NCBI RefSeq assembly: GCF_041206865.1
Contig: NZ_JBGEDP010000001.1
Span: forward strand, 310,001 to 374,000
Direction of reading: 5' to 3'
DNA length: 64,000 nucleotides
Source of the DNA: Mycobacterium sp. HUMS_12744610
GTDB taxonomy: Bacteria > Actinomycetota > Actinomycetes > Mycobacteriales > Mycobacteriaceae
The notes beneath the pieces were generated by a model. That model searched no databases. It saw nothing but the letters and a program-made list of their open reading frames with translations, and was not told where the DNA came from. This document shows positions 17,226 through 24,734 of this stretch, one piece after another. The position numbers were made by a program, and so were the translations under genes. Numbering within the stretch: position 1 is the first letter of the stretch; the number at the start of each line of letters is the position of its first letter.

Positions 17226-18128
17226 GTGTCGGAGTCCCTCGAATCGCTGCGCGGCAGCTTCAACCGTTCGTTGCGCGTCGAGGGCAAGTCCGACCGCACG
17301 CTGGTCCTGTACGGGCAGAGCATCACCTACTTCAGCCAATGGCTCGCCCAGCGCGGCCAGGCCGCCGACGTGTCCGCGCTGGATCGCGAAACCGTTCTGC
17401 GGTGGCTGGACTTCCTGCGGGGTCGCGGCCTCGCGGCCGGGACCATCCGCACCCGGTGGCGCGGGTTACGCCGCTTCGCCAACTGGCTGCTGGCCGAGGG
17501 CATCATCGACGCGGACCCGCTGGCCGGCATCGTCATCGACAAGCCCGAGCCCCCGCCCGTCCCGGTCCTCACCGACGACGAGCTGGCCGCGCTCATAAGG
17601 GCATGCAAAGGTACGAGGTTCGTCGACCGCCGCGACGAGGCCGTGATCCGGCTGCTGATCGACTGCGGACTACGGGTGTCAGAGGTGACCGGGATAGACC
17701 TCGATCATCTGGACCTCGATGGCGAATCGGTGACGGTCACCGGGAAGGGGTCACGGGTGCGGCCGGCCTACTTCGGAGCCCGCACCGGACAAGCCCTCGA
17801 CCGCTATATCCGCGCGCGCCGCGGCCACCGACACGCCTCGAGTTCCGCGCTGTTCCTCGGCGAACGCGGCCGCTTCACACCCGACGGCGTACGCGAGCGG
17901 CTGAAGATCCGAGCCGACATGGCCGGCCTCGATCCCGCCAAGATCCATCCGCATCGGTTCCGGCACACCAACGCTCACGACTTCCTACTCGCCGGCGGTC
18001 AGGAACGCGACCTCAAGCGGCTTATGGGCTGGCGCTCTGACACCATGCTTGAGCGGTACGGCGCCAGCGCGGCCGATCATCGTGCGCGAGAAGCGGCGCG
18101 ACGGCTGCGGCGAGGAGACCGAGTGTGA
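17226..18128 (+). CDS. Tyrosine recombinase/integrase 1
   Basis: 300 residues, GTG start 50 bases after the Prim-PolC stop. An N-terminal SAM-like core-binding domain occupies about 10-100 and the catalytic domain 110-295. Catalytic residues are visible: Arg in CGLRVSEV, Lys in TGKGSRVR, HPHRFRHT for His-x-x-Arg, GW at the His/Trp position (LMGWRSDT) and nucleophile Tyr in LERYGAS. XerC/D-like proportions. Its position beside attL makes it the prime candidate for integration into the Prim-PolC gene. The stop overlaps the next gene's GTG. Confidence 0.92.
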   Translation: MSESLESLRGSFNRSLRVEGKSDRTLVLYGQSITYFSQWLAQRGQAADVSALDRETVLRWLDFLRGRGLAAGTIRTRWRGLRRFANWLLAEGIIDADPLAGIVIDKPEPPPVPVLTDDELAALIRACKGTRFVDRRDEAVIRLLIDCGLRVSEVTGIDLDHLDLDGESVTVTGKGSRVRPAYFGARTGQALDRYIRARRGHRHASSSALFLGERGRFTPDGVRERLKIRADMAGLDPAKIHPHRFRHTNAHDFLLAGGQERDLKRLMGWRSDTMLERYGASAADHRAREAARRLRRGDRV

Positions 18129-18631
18129 ACCAACAGCCCCGCACGAGAGCCGATCAGATCCGCCGGGCGATGGGGACGGCGGCCAGCCGCGATTATCGGA
18201 TCACCGTTACCGGAACGGCAACGCGCACCGGCAGGCCGGTCCGCCTGAGGACATTCCTCTGGGAATCCACTTCTGGGCGGTGGACGCTCGACACGGCGTA
18301 CCTCAACGAGCGCTTCGACAGCGGAGATCCGACATACGCGAACAAGGTGATCGGAGCCACCCTGTCGCGGGATCATGGGCGGCTCGCCCTGAACCGGGAG
18401 GCGTGGCACCTGGCCGAGGGCGTCGACGTGCCGATCTTTCTCCTGGCGGTCATTTTAGACGCCGCACGGGAGGCCAAGCGCCGTTCCATCCGCGTGGATG
18501 ACCTTAAAGTTGTTGTATCCCAGCTGGGTTCGCGGATAATCAAGTGGACCCAGCTGAATCGGGAAGCGCAGCAACACGCCAGGGCGGCACTGTACAAAGA
18601 GATCGTGAGACGTTGTGCTAGGCTCGAATAG
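18125..18631 (+). CDS. Conserved element protein of unknown function
   Basis: 168 residues, GTG start overlapping the integrase stop by four bases, so it is translationally coupled. I do not recognise a family. It has a mixed N-terminal half (RITVTGTATRTGRPVRLRTF) and a helical, basic C-terminus (IIKWTQLNREAQQHARAALY). No membrane segment or Cys cluster. Coupling to the recombinase suggests a recombination accessory or regulator, but nothing more can be said. Positions 18632-18752 hold no gene. Confidence 0.6.
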   Translation: MNQQPRTRADQIRRAMGTAASRDYRITVTGTATRTGRPVRLRTFLWESTSGRWTLDTAYLNERFDSGDPTYANKVIGATLSRDHGRLALNREAWHLAEGVDVPIFLLAVILDAAREAKRRSIRVDDLKVVVSQLGSRIIKWTQLNREAQQHARAALYKEIVRRCARLE

Positions 18632-18752
18632 CCGGCTTCCTAGCCAGCCTGTCCGGGCAGTAATTTGACCCGGGGCACTTCACCAAAACGGTGGTGGCCT
18701 TGTCTGGGCACTCCTTACGGAGCGCCCGCCTCCTCATGTCCAGAGGTAGACA

Positions 18753-19016
18753 ATGCCGCTCACCCCCGCGGAGCGCTCGCTGCGTTCCCAAATCGCTGCC
18801 CATGAATCCTGGGCTCGCACGCCTGACAGATCCGCCCGAACGGCTAACGCCCGCAAGGCAATGCTCGAAAAGTTCGCGCATCAGGTCGACCCCGACGGCA
18901 CGCTGCCGCCGGCCGAGCGCGCGAAGCGCGCCGAATCACTGCGCCGCGCTCACTTCAAGCGGTTGGCACTCAAGAGCGCCCAGGCGCGGCGCCGCCGGGC
19001 GGGTGGTGGATCGTGA
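18753..19016 (+). CDS. Small basic actinobacterial conserved protein
   Basis: 87 residues, highly charged and helical, with the opening MPLTPAERSLRSQIAAHESW and a C-terminal ALKSAQARRRR. Close relatives with this start are common as small orphan genes in actinobacterial chromosomes and phages. No function is established. Stop overlaps the GTG of the next gene, placing it in the element's main plus-strand operon. Confidence 0.65.
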   Translation: MPLTPAERSLRSQIAAHESWARTPDRSARTANARKAMLEKFAHQVDPDGTLPPAERAKRAESLRRAHFKRLALKSAQARRRRAGGGS

Positions 19017-19903
19017 CCGGCCCACCAAAAGAAGTCGAGGCCGGCGCCCCGCACCACCAGGACCGGCCCTCGACCAAGCTCAGCACCCACGACAGCGCCG
19101 ATAACCTGAATGCTACCGGAAATGCCACCTCAACAGCGCTCAGCGCGAATGCTGCCCGCGTACTCACGGATCGGATCAAGGTCGGCGTCGAAGCCGTCTG
19201 GGAACTCGTCAAGCAGGCGTACGAGCAGCGCGCCTGGAACGCCCTGGGCTACACGTCGTGGGACGACTATTGCACCCGCGAATTCGGGGCCACACGGTTG
19301 CGGTTACCGCGCGAGGAGCGCGCCGAGGTTGTTGCATCGCTGCGCGAATCAGGGCTCAGTATCCGGGCGATCGCATCCGCGACCGGAGACCACTACAGCA
19401 CCATTAGCCGCGAGCTGGGACGTGTTGCAAATGCAACACCTGGACCCGAGCCCGAATGTGACGGCAAGTGCGCCACCGACGAGTGCGTCGGCCCGGAAGA
19501 GTCCCCGTCCGCTGACCTCGATGACTTCGCCAAGGCTAACGAGGCGTACCCACAACCGAGGCAAATCACCGGCATCGACGGGAAGCGATACGAACCGAAA
19601 CCGTCACAGCCACAGGCGCAGAAGCCGCGGAGGAAGCCGATCACCGACCAGTTCCGGAGGGCGGTCTACGACTTAAAGAAGGCGGCAGAGCGCATCCACA
19701 GACTGACGGCTGATGATCGGTTCGACCGCAACCGTCAGGAACTGGTGACGCAAAATCTTAATGATCTGCTGCAGGTCGTCAACGACCTCGACGACGACCT
19801 CTGGCATCTGAGCCACCATGACCGAGCTGCCAGCGAGCCCGATGAGCCGTCCCTTGACGATCCTGAGATTGTCAGGCGGCTGGTGCGGGGCGATGTCGGA
19901 TGA
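19013..19903 (+). CDS. Helix-turn-helix element protein
   Basis: 296 residues from GTG 19013. A central stretch (RIKVGVEAVWELVKQAYEQR, then ALGYTSWDDYCTREF) resembles actinophage/plasmid proteins of the ParB-like or DUF3102-like type. It is followed by a clear HTH (SLRESGLSIRAIASATGDHY then STISRELG). The C-terminal third is proline/basic and then helical. Likely a DNA-binding regulator or partition-type factor of the element. ATGA overlap with the next gene. Confidence 0.65.
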   Translation: MTGPPKEVEAGAPHHQDRPSTKLSTHDSADNLNATGNATSTALSANAARVLTDRIKVGVEAVWELVKQAYEQRAWNALGYTSWDDYCTREFGATRLRLPREERAEVVASLRESGLSIRAIASATGDHYSTISRELGRVANATPGPEPECDGKCATDECVGPEESPSADLDDFAKANEAYPQPRQITGIDGKRYEPKPSQPQAQKPRRKPITDQFRRAVYDLKKAAERIHRLTADDRFDRNRQELVTQNLNDLLQVVNDLDDDLWHLSHHDRAASEPDEPSLDDPEIVRRLVRGDVG

Positions 19904-20220
19904 CTGGCTCCCAGCAGGTCTCTTGGTACGAGACCCACGAATTCATGCAGGCCTTGCTCGCCCAGGCGAATTGCGGGCCTCTTCCCTGGCCTGGCACCCC
20001 GAGCTGGTGTGAGCTAGCTGACGGAGATCCGCGAAAATTATTGTCCTTGGCGGCTTTTGGTGTCCACCACGCCTTGCGTGTCGAAACGGCGCAGGCCGCC
20101 CTCGCCGAGGCGAGTCGGGCTGTCAGCGCGGCGGCCGACTGGCGGCAGGTCGCCGGAGAAGTCCAGCGCCGCGACGAATTCCGCGCGGCGAACCCGTGGG
20201 CAAAGCGGGTGAGAGCATGA
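19900..20220 (+). CDS. DUF2742 family phage protein
   Basis: 106 residues. SQQVSWYETHEFMQALLAQ, then GTPSWCELADGDPRKLLSL, then ASRAVSAAADW match the DUF2742 family carried by the M. tuberculosis prophages phiRv1 and phiRv2. Function unknown. Its presence ties the element to that prophage lineage. It sits between the HTH protein and the AAA ATPase with four-base overlaps on both sides. Confidence 0.8.
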   Translation: MTGSQQVSWYETHEFMQALLAQANCGPLPWPGTPSWCELADGDPRKLLSLAAFGVHHALRVETAQAALAEASRAVSAAADWRQVAGEVQRRDEFRAANPWAKRVRA

Positions 20221-21095
20221 CGGGCCTCGAAACCGGCCTCGACTGGGCGGACGTTCCACCGTGGGAGCCGCCAGACGAACCGCCGCAGCGCAACGGCCAC
20301 CGCCAGGCGCCCCGGCCGGCGCCCACCCTCCGGGCGCAGCTGCTCTCGCTAGCCGACCTCGGAGGATTGCCAGCGGTAAGGCCGCTCGTCGACGGGTTGT
20401 TGTACGAGGGCACGTTGGCGCAGCTATCCGGGGCGCCCGGCAGCTTCAAAAGCTTTGTCTCTGTGGGTATTTCCTGCGCGCTGGCGGCTGGCTGCAACAG
20501 TTGGGAAGGCCACCGCATCCCGGCCCGACAAAAGGTCGTGTACGTCGCCGCGGAAGGTGCCTCCGGTCTCCGCGTCCGCATCTACGCCTGGTGTGAATAT
20601 CACGGCGTCGACCCGCAACGGCTGGAAGGCTGGTTGTACATCCTGCCGGTCCCGTTGCAGTTGGGCAACATCGTCCACGTCGGGCAGGCCGTCGAAATGG
20701 CCCGTGATGTCGGCGCCGGGCTGCTCGTGCTGGACACCCGCGCCCGCTGCACGTTGGGGCTCGAAGAGAACAGCGCGACCGAGCAGGGGGCAGCTGTGGA
20801 TGCGGCTGATCGCATCCGCGCCGCAGCCGACTGCACGGTTTGGGGCATCCACCACTCGGTGCGCAACGGTTCAAGCCCCCGCGGATCGACGGCCTGGGAC
20901 GGCGCTCTGTGGAGCGATCTGCGCCTGACCGCCGAGGGGTTGAAGGTGTCGGTCAGAGTCGAAAAGCACAAGGACGCGCCGAGCGATAAGACGTTCGAGT
21001 ACCGCATGGTGCCGCATGTCGTGTCCGAAAAGTTGATGCCTGGCGTGGACGAGGCCGGCCGAAAGTCCCTGGTCGTTTTCTCACTCGATCGGTGA
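20217..21095 (+). CDS. RepA-like AAA ATPase/helicase (AAA_25), C-terminus out of frame
   Basis: 292 residues from ATG 20217, overlapping the previous stop as ATGA. Walker A is LSGAPGSFKSFVSVG near residue 73, Walker B LLVLDTRARC near residue 171, and a downstream WGIHHSVRN sensor-like motif follows. This is the RepA/DnaB-like hexameric ATPase fold of phage and plasmid replication proteins. The frame ends at TGA 21093-21095. The next frame (+1) stays open through the junction and encodes the expected winged-helix tail to 21372, so the protein is either frameshifted or translated with a +1 slip at CGG-TGA. Confidence 0.85.
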   Translation: MTGLETGLDWADVPPWEPPDEPPQRNGHRQAPRPAPTLRAQLLSLADLGGLPAVRPLVDGLLYEGTLAQLSGAPGSFKSFVSVGISCALAAGCNSWEGHRIPARQKVVYVAAEGASGLRVRIYAWCEYHGVDPQRLEGWLYILPVPLQLGNIVHVGQAVEMARDVGAGLLVLDTRARCTLGLEENSATEQGAAVDAADRIRAAADCTVWGIHHSVRNGSSPRGSTAWDGALWSDLRLTAEGLKVSVRVEKHKDAPSDKTFEYRMVPHVVSEKLMPGVDEAGRKSLVVFSLDR

Positions 21096-21464
21096 GAAAA
21101 GCACCGGTTTTCTCACGGGTGCGCGAGAAAAAGTTGCGAAACTCGCTGAGAATTCTTGCGGCGTCGAGGGGCTGACCCGTAAGCAACTCGTGGACCTGGC
21201 TGTCTCCGACGGCACGAGCGCACCGAGCGCGTATCGGTCGGTAAACGAGCTGGTCAAGGCCGGTTGGCTGCAGAACGTCGGCACTGAGGCACGGCCACGG
21301 TACGCGTATGTCGGCCCGACCTCGGATGGCGCCGACCTGACCTTGGACGGGGGCCACGATGCCAACGTTTGAGAAATTCTCACCCGATTCTCGCCCGGAT
21401 TCTCACTTTGCTCAAAATTCTCACCCCCTCCCCCCTCTTTAGAGGGGGGGAGGTGAGAAATGAG
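21076..21464 (+). repeat. TTCTCAC iteron-like array with hairpins
   Basis: Three 9-base arms, TTTTCTCAC (21076-21084), GTGAGAAAA (21092-21100) and TTTTCTCAC (21108-21116), can pair alternately around the ATPase stop. Farther on, ATTCTC[A/G]C recurs at 21376, 21387, 21399 and 21417, the first three one helical turn apart. A GC-rich hairpin (21428-21452) with a TT loop follows, then GTGAGAAATGAGAAG. The array next to a RepA-like gene suggests an origin or autoregulatory site. Confidence 0.6.
21096..21372 (+). other. Winged-helix C-terminal part of the ATPase, +1 frame
   Basis: Reading GAG at 21094 onward gives EKSTGFLTGAREKVAKLAEN, then a winged helix (CGVEGLTRKQLVDLAVSDGT; SAYRSVNELVKAGWLQN) and a stop at 21372. 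The first in-frame start of any kind is GTG 21190, which would cut the domain, so this looks like the natural end of the ATPase. Either a genuine +1 frameshift mutation or recoding; a basecall error is also possible. Confidence 0.6.
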
Positions 21465-21505
21465 AAGAAAACCAGCCGCGAAAACCAGCCCGGAAAGGAC
21501 GCTCG

Positions 21506-21874
21506 ATGACCAGATCACGCCGCAGCGCCAGGCAAGCCGGAACGCGCTTCGAGACCGCCATCGCCGCCGCACTCGCCCGGGCCCTCGACGACGACCGCAT
21601 CGAGCGCCGCAGCCGAAGCGGTGCCAAGGACCGCGGCGACATCAGCGGAGTCCGGCTCCGTGGGCAGCGGGTTGTCCTTGAATGTAAAGACACCAGCGCC
21701 ATGCGGCTGCCCGAGTGGGTCGCCGAGGCCCAGATTGAAGCCGGCAACGATGACGCGCTCGTCGGCCTGGTGGTCCACAAGCGGCGCGGGGTCGCCGACC
21801 CCTATCAGCAATGGGTTTCGTGCACCCTGGGCGATCTGGTGGCCATCCTGACTGGGCAGCGGTTTGAGCGATGA
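21506..21874 (+). CDS. PD-(D/E)XK nuclease / Holliday-junction-resolvase-like
   Basis: 122 residues. The arrangement GTRFETAIAAALA, then KDRGDISGVRLRG, then VVLECKDTS gives an E...D...ExK nuclease core, as in small phage endonucleases and resolvase-like proteins. AAAGGA lies about ten bases before ATG 21506. It could resolve recombination intermediates or trim element DNA; substrate unproven. ATGA overlap with the WhiB-like gene. Confidence 0.75.
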   Translation: MTRSRRSARQAGTRFETAIAAALARALDDDRIERRSRSGAKDRGDISGVRLRGQRVVLECKDTSAMRLPEWVAEAQIEAGNDDALVGLVVHKRRGVADPYQQWVSCTLGDLVAILTGQRFER

Positions 21875-22239
21875 TCAACGACGACGGTCGCGGCCTGGAC
21901 CCAGAAGGCGTCGTCAGGCTGCTGACCGCCGTGCTGGCCGGCGCTCCGAAGCTATCCGACGCCGGCTGCCGGGGTCGCCACGCCCTTTTTGACGACCGCC
22001 GCAGCGACGAAGACGTTGACGACGCTGAGATCCGGCATGCGGCTGCCGCTGCCGTGTGCTGCCGCTGCCCGGCCTTGGACGCGTGTGCCGCATGGACCGC
22101 ACGGCTGCGCGGCCGGCACCGACCCGGCGGCGTCATCGCCGCGCAAATGCCCACACCGACCAGGCCCCGAAGGAAACAACCGCATGAGCCTTCCAGCACG
22201 CTGCCCGATCTGCGGCAGCGCCACCGACCCCGCCCGTGA
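21871..22239 (+). CDS. Phage-type WhiB-like iron-sulphur protein
   Basis: 122 residues. One Cys in SDAGCRGRH and a CxxC-x5-C in AVCCRCPALDACAAW make the four-Cys [4Fe-4S] set of Wbl proteins. The usual GVWGG turn is weakened to RHRPGGVIA. Actinophages carry such proteins, for example TM4 WhiB, which represses a host WhiB gene. Overlap with the nuclease before and the zinc-ribbon minigene inside its 3' end. A host-transcription modifier or exclusion factor is the likely role. Confidence 0.75.
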   Translation: MINDDGRGLDPEGVVRLLTAVLAGAPKLSDAGCRGRHALFDDRRSDEDVDDAEIRHAAAAAVCCRCPALDACAAWTARLRGRHRPGGVIAAQMPTPTRPRRKQPHEPSSTLPDLRQRHRPRP

Positions 22240-22318
22240 TGTCTGTGAGTGCGGCCTCGCGCATTGCTTCGCGTGCGGCGAGCAGCTCGCTGACCCCGCA
22301 GGCGAGGCGCAGTCGTGA
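22184..22318 (+). CDS. Zinc-ribbon minigene, 44 residues
   Basis: Starts at ATG 22184 preceded by AAGGAAAC, inside the 3' end of the WhiB-like gene in another frame. CPICGS, then CECG, then CFACGE give three Cys pairs, enough for at least one zinc knuckle. Its stop overlaps the GTG of the next gene (GTGA). The ribosome site and the Cys pattern make it credible despite its size. Function unknown. Confidence 0.6.
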   Translation: MSLPARCPICGSATDPARDVCECGLAHCFACGEQLADPAGEAQS

Positions 22319-22758
22319 GCGGCCGCCGGACCGCGGACGAGCGCACCCGGATCGCCGCTTCCGTTCAACGAATCGATAGCGTCGCGATCAGCCCCGACGC
22401 GGCGCGGCTCGTCGTGCACTGGCTCGGCCAACTCGCCGAGATCACCCGCCAGCGCAACGGCTGCCCGCCTGAAGGTCTCGTCGAGTTCCAGCACGCAATC
22501 GCCGAGGAACTCGTGGCCGACTCGCGCCGACGCGAGCAGGGCGGCTTGAGACCGCACGAGCTTGTAGGTTTCGAGCATGAGCAGCGATACATGGAACCTC
22601 CCGAAGCGGCAGCAGCGCTTGGCGTTTCGGCCGATACGGTCCGCTGGCACTGCCGAAAAGGCAACCTCGATGGCCGCAAGTTCGGGCGCCAGGTGCTGGT
22701 CACCGCGGCGTCGGTCGAGGCGCTAAAAGCGCGGCTCAGCGAGCAGAGAGGAGCCTAG
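22315..22758 (+). CDS. Excisionase/MerR-like HTH protein
   Basis: 147 residues from GTG 22315. The C-terminal 60 residues read MEPPEAAAALGVSADTVRWH, then KGNLDGRKFGRQVLVTAASV, the HTH_17 winged-helix form used by excisionases and small phage regulators. The N-terminal part is helical (VVHWLGQLAEITRQRNG). It may act as a recombination directionality factor for integrase 1 or 2, or as a repressor. No direct evidence separates these. Confidence 0.65.
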   Translation: MSGRRTADERTRIAASVQRIDSVAISPDAARLVVHWLGQLAEITRQRNGCPPEGLVEFQHAIAEELVADSRRREQGGLRPHELVGFEHEQRYMEPPEAAAALGVSADTVRWHCRKGNLDGRKFGRQVLVTAASVEALKARLSEQRGA

Positions 22759-22760
22759 AA

Positions 22761-23489
22761 GTGGCAGAGAAAGTGGTGGTCCCGCGCGCTGAAGTCGTTC
22801 GCCTGCTTGGCCTTCCGGCCGATGTGGATGAGGAGACGCTGCAGCGTGAACTTGCTGACCAGCTCGCCGAAATCGAGGCTGCGAAAGAGGCTCGGCGGGT
22901 GTCGGCGGCCGAGCAGGCGGCCCGCGCCGAGGACCGGCGGATCGTGCTGGCCGCGGTGAACGCCGGCAAGTTCCCCCGCTCGCGCATCGAGTTCTGGACG
23001 GACGCGCTTCAGCGGGATCGCGAGAACAACCGTGCCGTCATCGCGTCGTTGGCGCCGGGACTACGGCCAGCCGAGCAGCTCGTCGTCGACGCCGAGGTTG
23101 AAGCGACACATCGGCGTGTGCTCGGGCGCCTCGGTTTCACCTCCCCGAAAACGGTGACAGCCAGCGACGGGACAACGACGTACCAGCAGGCCGTGCGCAA
23201 CGCAGACGGGTTCGGGCGCAGCTCAGGCGAGCATGTGCCCGATCCGTTCGTGATTCCGCCCATCCCGGCGCCCGTGCGCGTCTCGCGCGGCAAGCCGGCG
23301 TCCGAACTGACCGAGCGGGAGCGGGCGGACGCGATGCAGCGTCGCCTTGGACCCAGGTTCTACGCGGGCACGCAGCCGCCTCCGCAGGGCGACAAGTGGT
23401 TTCAGCCATCCCCCAACCAGCCCTACGTGTTCGACGAGGACTCGCAGCAGTGGCGCGAAAATCGAAACTATCGACCCACCGGGAACTGA
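22761..23489 (+). CDS. Phage capsid scaffold/protease-C-terminal-like protein
   Basis: 242 residues, GTG 22761 with GAGAGGAG eleven bases upstream. After a charged coiled-coil-like start, VLAAVNAGKFPRSRIEFWTD followed by ALQRDRENNRAVIASLAPGL matches the C-terminal part of Mu gpI-type head proteases/scaffolds. No catalytic protease domain precedes it. The C-terminal half is proline-rich and ends in FDEDSQQWRENRNY. It may help shape or redirect capsids of a helper, as satellites do, or be a prophage leftover. Confidence 0.55.
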   Translation: MAEKVVVPRAEVVRLLGLPADVDEETLQRELADQLAEIEAAKEARRVSAAEQAARAEDRRIVLAAVNAGKFPRSRIEFWTDALQRDRENNRAVIASLAPGLRPAEQLVVDAEVEATHRRVLGRLGFTSPKTVTASDGTTTYQQAVRNADGFGRSSGEHVPDPFVIPPIPAPVRVSRGKPASELTERERADAMQRRLGPRFYAGTQPPPQGDKWFQPSPNQPYVFDEDSQQWRENRNYRPTGN

Positions 23490-23501
23490 GGAGAGAGATA
23501 A

Positions 23502-23918
23502 ATGCTCGGAACGATGGCCAGCTCCTTAGCCATGGGCGTGAGCGGAGAATGGCGCCCGGCGTACCGCGTGGTGGCTCCGCTGGTCATCGTCAAGGATCAG
23601 ACCGGCAAGCTGCACCACGCCTACAAGGGCAGCCAGTTGGCGTGGCTCAACGACGAGCAGCGGGACCACTTCCTGCGCAAGGGATTGGTGGAAGAGCTCG
23701 ACAGCGGCGACGCGCCGCTCCTGCCGTCCAGCGACCAAATCGGCAACTGCGTCGCCCAGCTTTCAAGCCTTGGCGTGGACCCCAGGGCCGGGCGACCGAC
23801 GGCTCGCAAGGCGCTCGAAGCCGCCGGCCATCGGTGGTCGAACGAAGTGATCGCCGAAGCGGTCAAGATCCGCCAGTTCAGCGCACCTGATGAGGACGAG
23901 GACTTCCCCGTCGCGTGA
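23502..23918 (+). CDS. Element protein of unknown function, last plus-strand gene
   Basis: 138 residues, ATG 23502 with GAGGAGAGAG before it. The N-terminal half is a beta-rich patch (YRVVAPLVIVKDQTGKLHHA) ending in HFLRKGLVEEL. The acidic C-terminus follows RKALEAAGHRWSNEVIAEAV. A position right after the scaffold-like gene suggests a head-related protein, but I cannot assign it. Confidence 0.6.
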   Translation: MLGTMASSLAMGVSGEWRPAYRVVAPLVIVKDQTGKLHHAYKGSQLAWLNDEQRDHFLRKGLVEELDSGDAPLLPSSDQIGNCVAQLSSLGVDPRAGRPTARKALEAAGHRWSNEVIAEAVKIRQFSAPDEDEDFPVA

Positions 23919-24120
23919 GGTAGAGCAGGTTTCCCGCGCGGCTTTCCGTGGCGGCTTCCCGCGCGGGTAGGTGCCGGCCGGCGCCGCAGCCAGGGTTTAT
24001 GGGTAGGCCCCCGGCGCGGACCGGCCGGTACCCCTCCCCCCCGAAAAAATTCGACCCCACCCCCCCCTCGCGACCCGCGCGCAGTCAAACTTTTTTTTAC
24101 ACGGGATCCAAAAAACCTGG

Positions 24121-24285
24121 TCGTGCCTGCTCATGCCGCGTGGGAAATCCCTCGTGCCTGCTCATGCCGCGTGGGGGAATTCCCCCTGGTGAGAGCCCCT
24201 TTTTGAACGATGCCTACTCATGCCGCGCGCGGGGGATTTCCCCCCGCGCCCGCTCATGCCGCGTGAGGCGATTTCCCTACGGTGG
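24121..24285 (+). repeat. Four-copy CTCATGCCGCG repeat with G/C-run hairpins
   Basis: TGCCTGCTCATGCCGCG (or a close variant) starts near 24124, 24155, 24211 and 24248. The first two copies share 24 bases exactly. Each copy is followed by a G-run, a short A/T centre and a C-run: GGGAAATCCC, GGGGGAATTCCCCC and a longer GCGCGGGGG/CCCCCCGCGC pair after copy 3. The region 23919-24394 has no convincing gene. Possible origin, packaging or multi-hairpin regulatory site. Confidence 0.6.
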
Positions 24286-24291
24286 CGCGCC

Positions 24292-24323
24292 GCAAGGTTC
24301 GTCCCCACGGGGACGAACCTTGC
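24292..24323. repeat. Perfect 15-bp inverted repeat with 2-base loop
   Basis: GCAAGGTTCGTCCCC (24292-24306) is answered exactly by GGGGACGAACCTTGC (24309-24323). There is no T-run, so it is not a classical terminator. A cruciform, dimeric protein site or bidirectional terminator between the converging halves of the element are options. Confidence 0.6.
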
Positions 24324-24394
24324 CCAGACGCGCACCGACAGCTTGCTGTCCGAGCTGTCCCGGACAGGTCATTTCGCCTGGGTGCGAATGCGAG

Positions 24395-24600
24395 TTGGGG
24401 GGCCTGAAGCTGCCGATCCCGCAGCGCCGGGAGGTGGTGTCGGAGCTGGCCGGCGCGGGGATGTCGAACCGGGCCATCGCAGACGCCATCGGCAGCAGTG
24501 AGCCGACCGTACGCCGCGACGTTTCCGCAACTGCGCCAAATGACGCAGTTGACGACGAGCGCAAGACCCTCGGTCAGGACGGCCGCGAACGCAGCAGATG
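24395..24600 (+). pseudogene. HTH regulator fragment
   Basis: Plus-strand frame reads LKLPIPQRREVVSELAGAGM, then SNRAIADAIGSSEPTVRRDV, then VDDERKTLGQDGRER: a Sigma70-like/ParB-like HTH of the kind found in actinophages. No good start codon or ribosome site precedes it, and after GQDGRER the frame becomes low complexity. Probably a 5'- and 3'-damaged remnant. From 24601 to 24734 nothing else is visible. Confidence 0.45.
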
Positions 24601-24734
24601 GCCGTCGTCTCCGAGCCCGGCATGTCGTCGGTCTCGCGGCGGGTCGTCGGCTTCCCCTCCACGGGGGATGAAGCCGCTATTGGTGACCTCCGCACCGCGG
24701 CGGCCGCCTTCCTGTTGCCGCTCCCTGGCCTTCC

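Noticed and set aside
24085..24102. T-run (tttttttt) considered as a Rho-independent terminator
   Set aside because: I could not find a convincing GC stem immediately before it; the nearby hairpins follow rather than precede it.
24121..24285. Repeats considered as a CRISPR array
   Set aside because: Only four imperfect copies, spacers of very unequal length (roughly 14 to 40 bases) that form hairpins, and no cas genes in the window.
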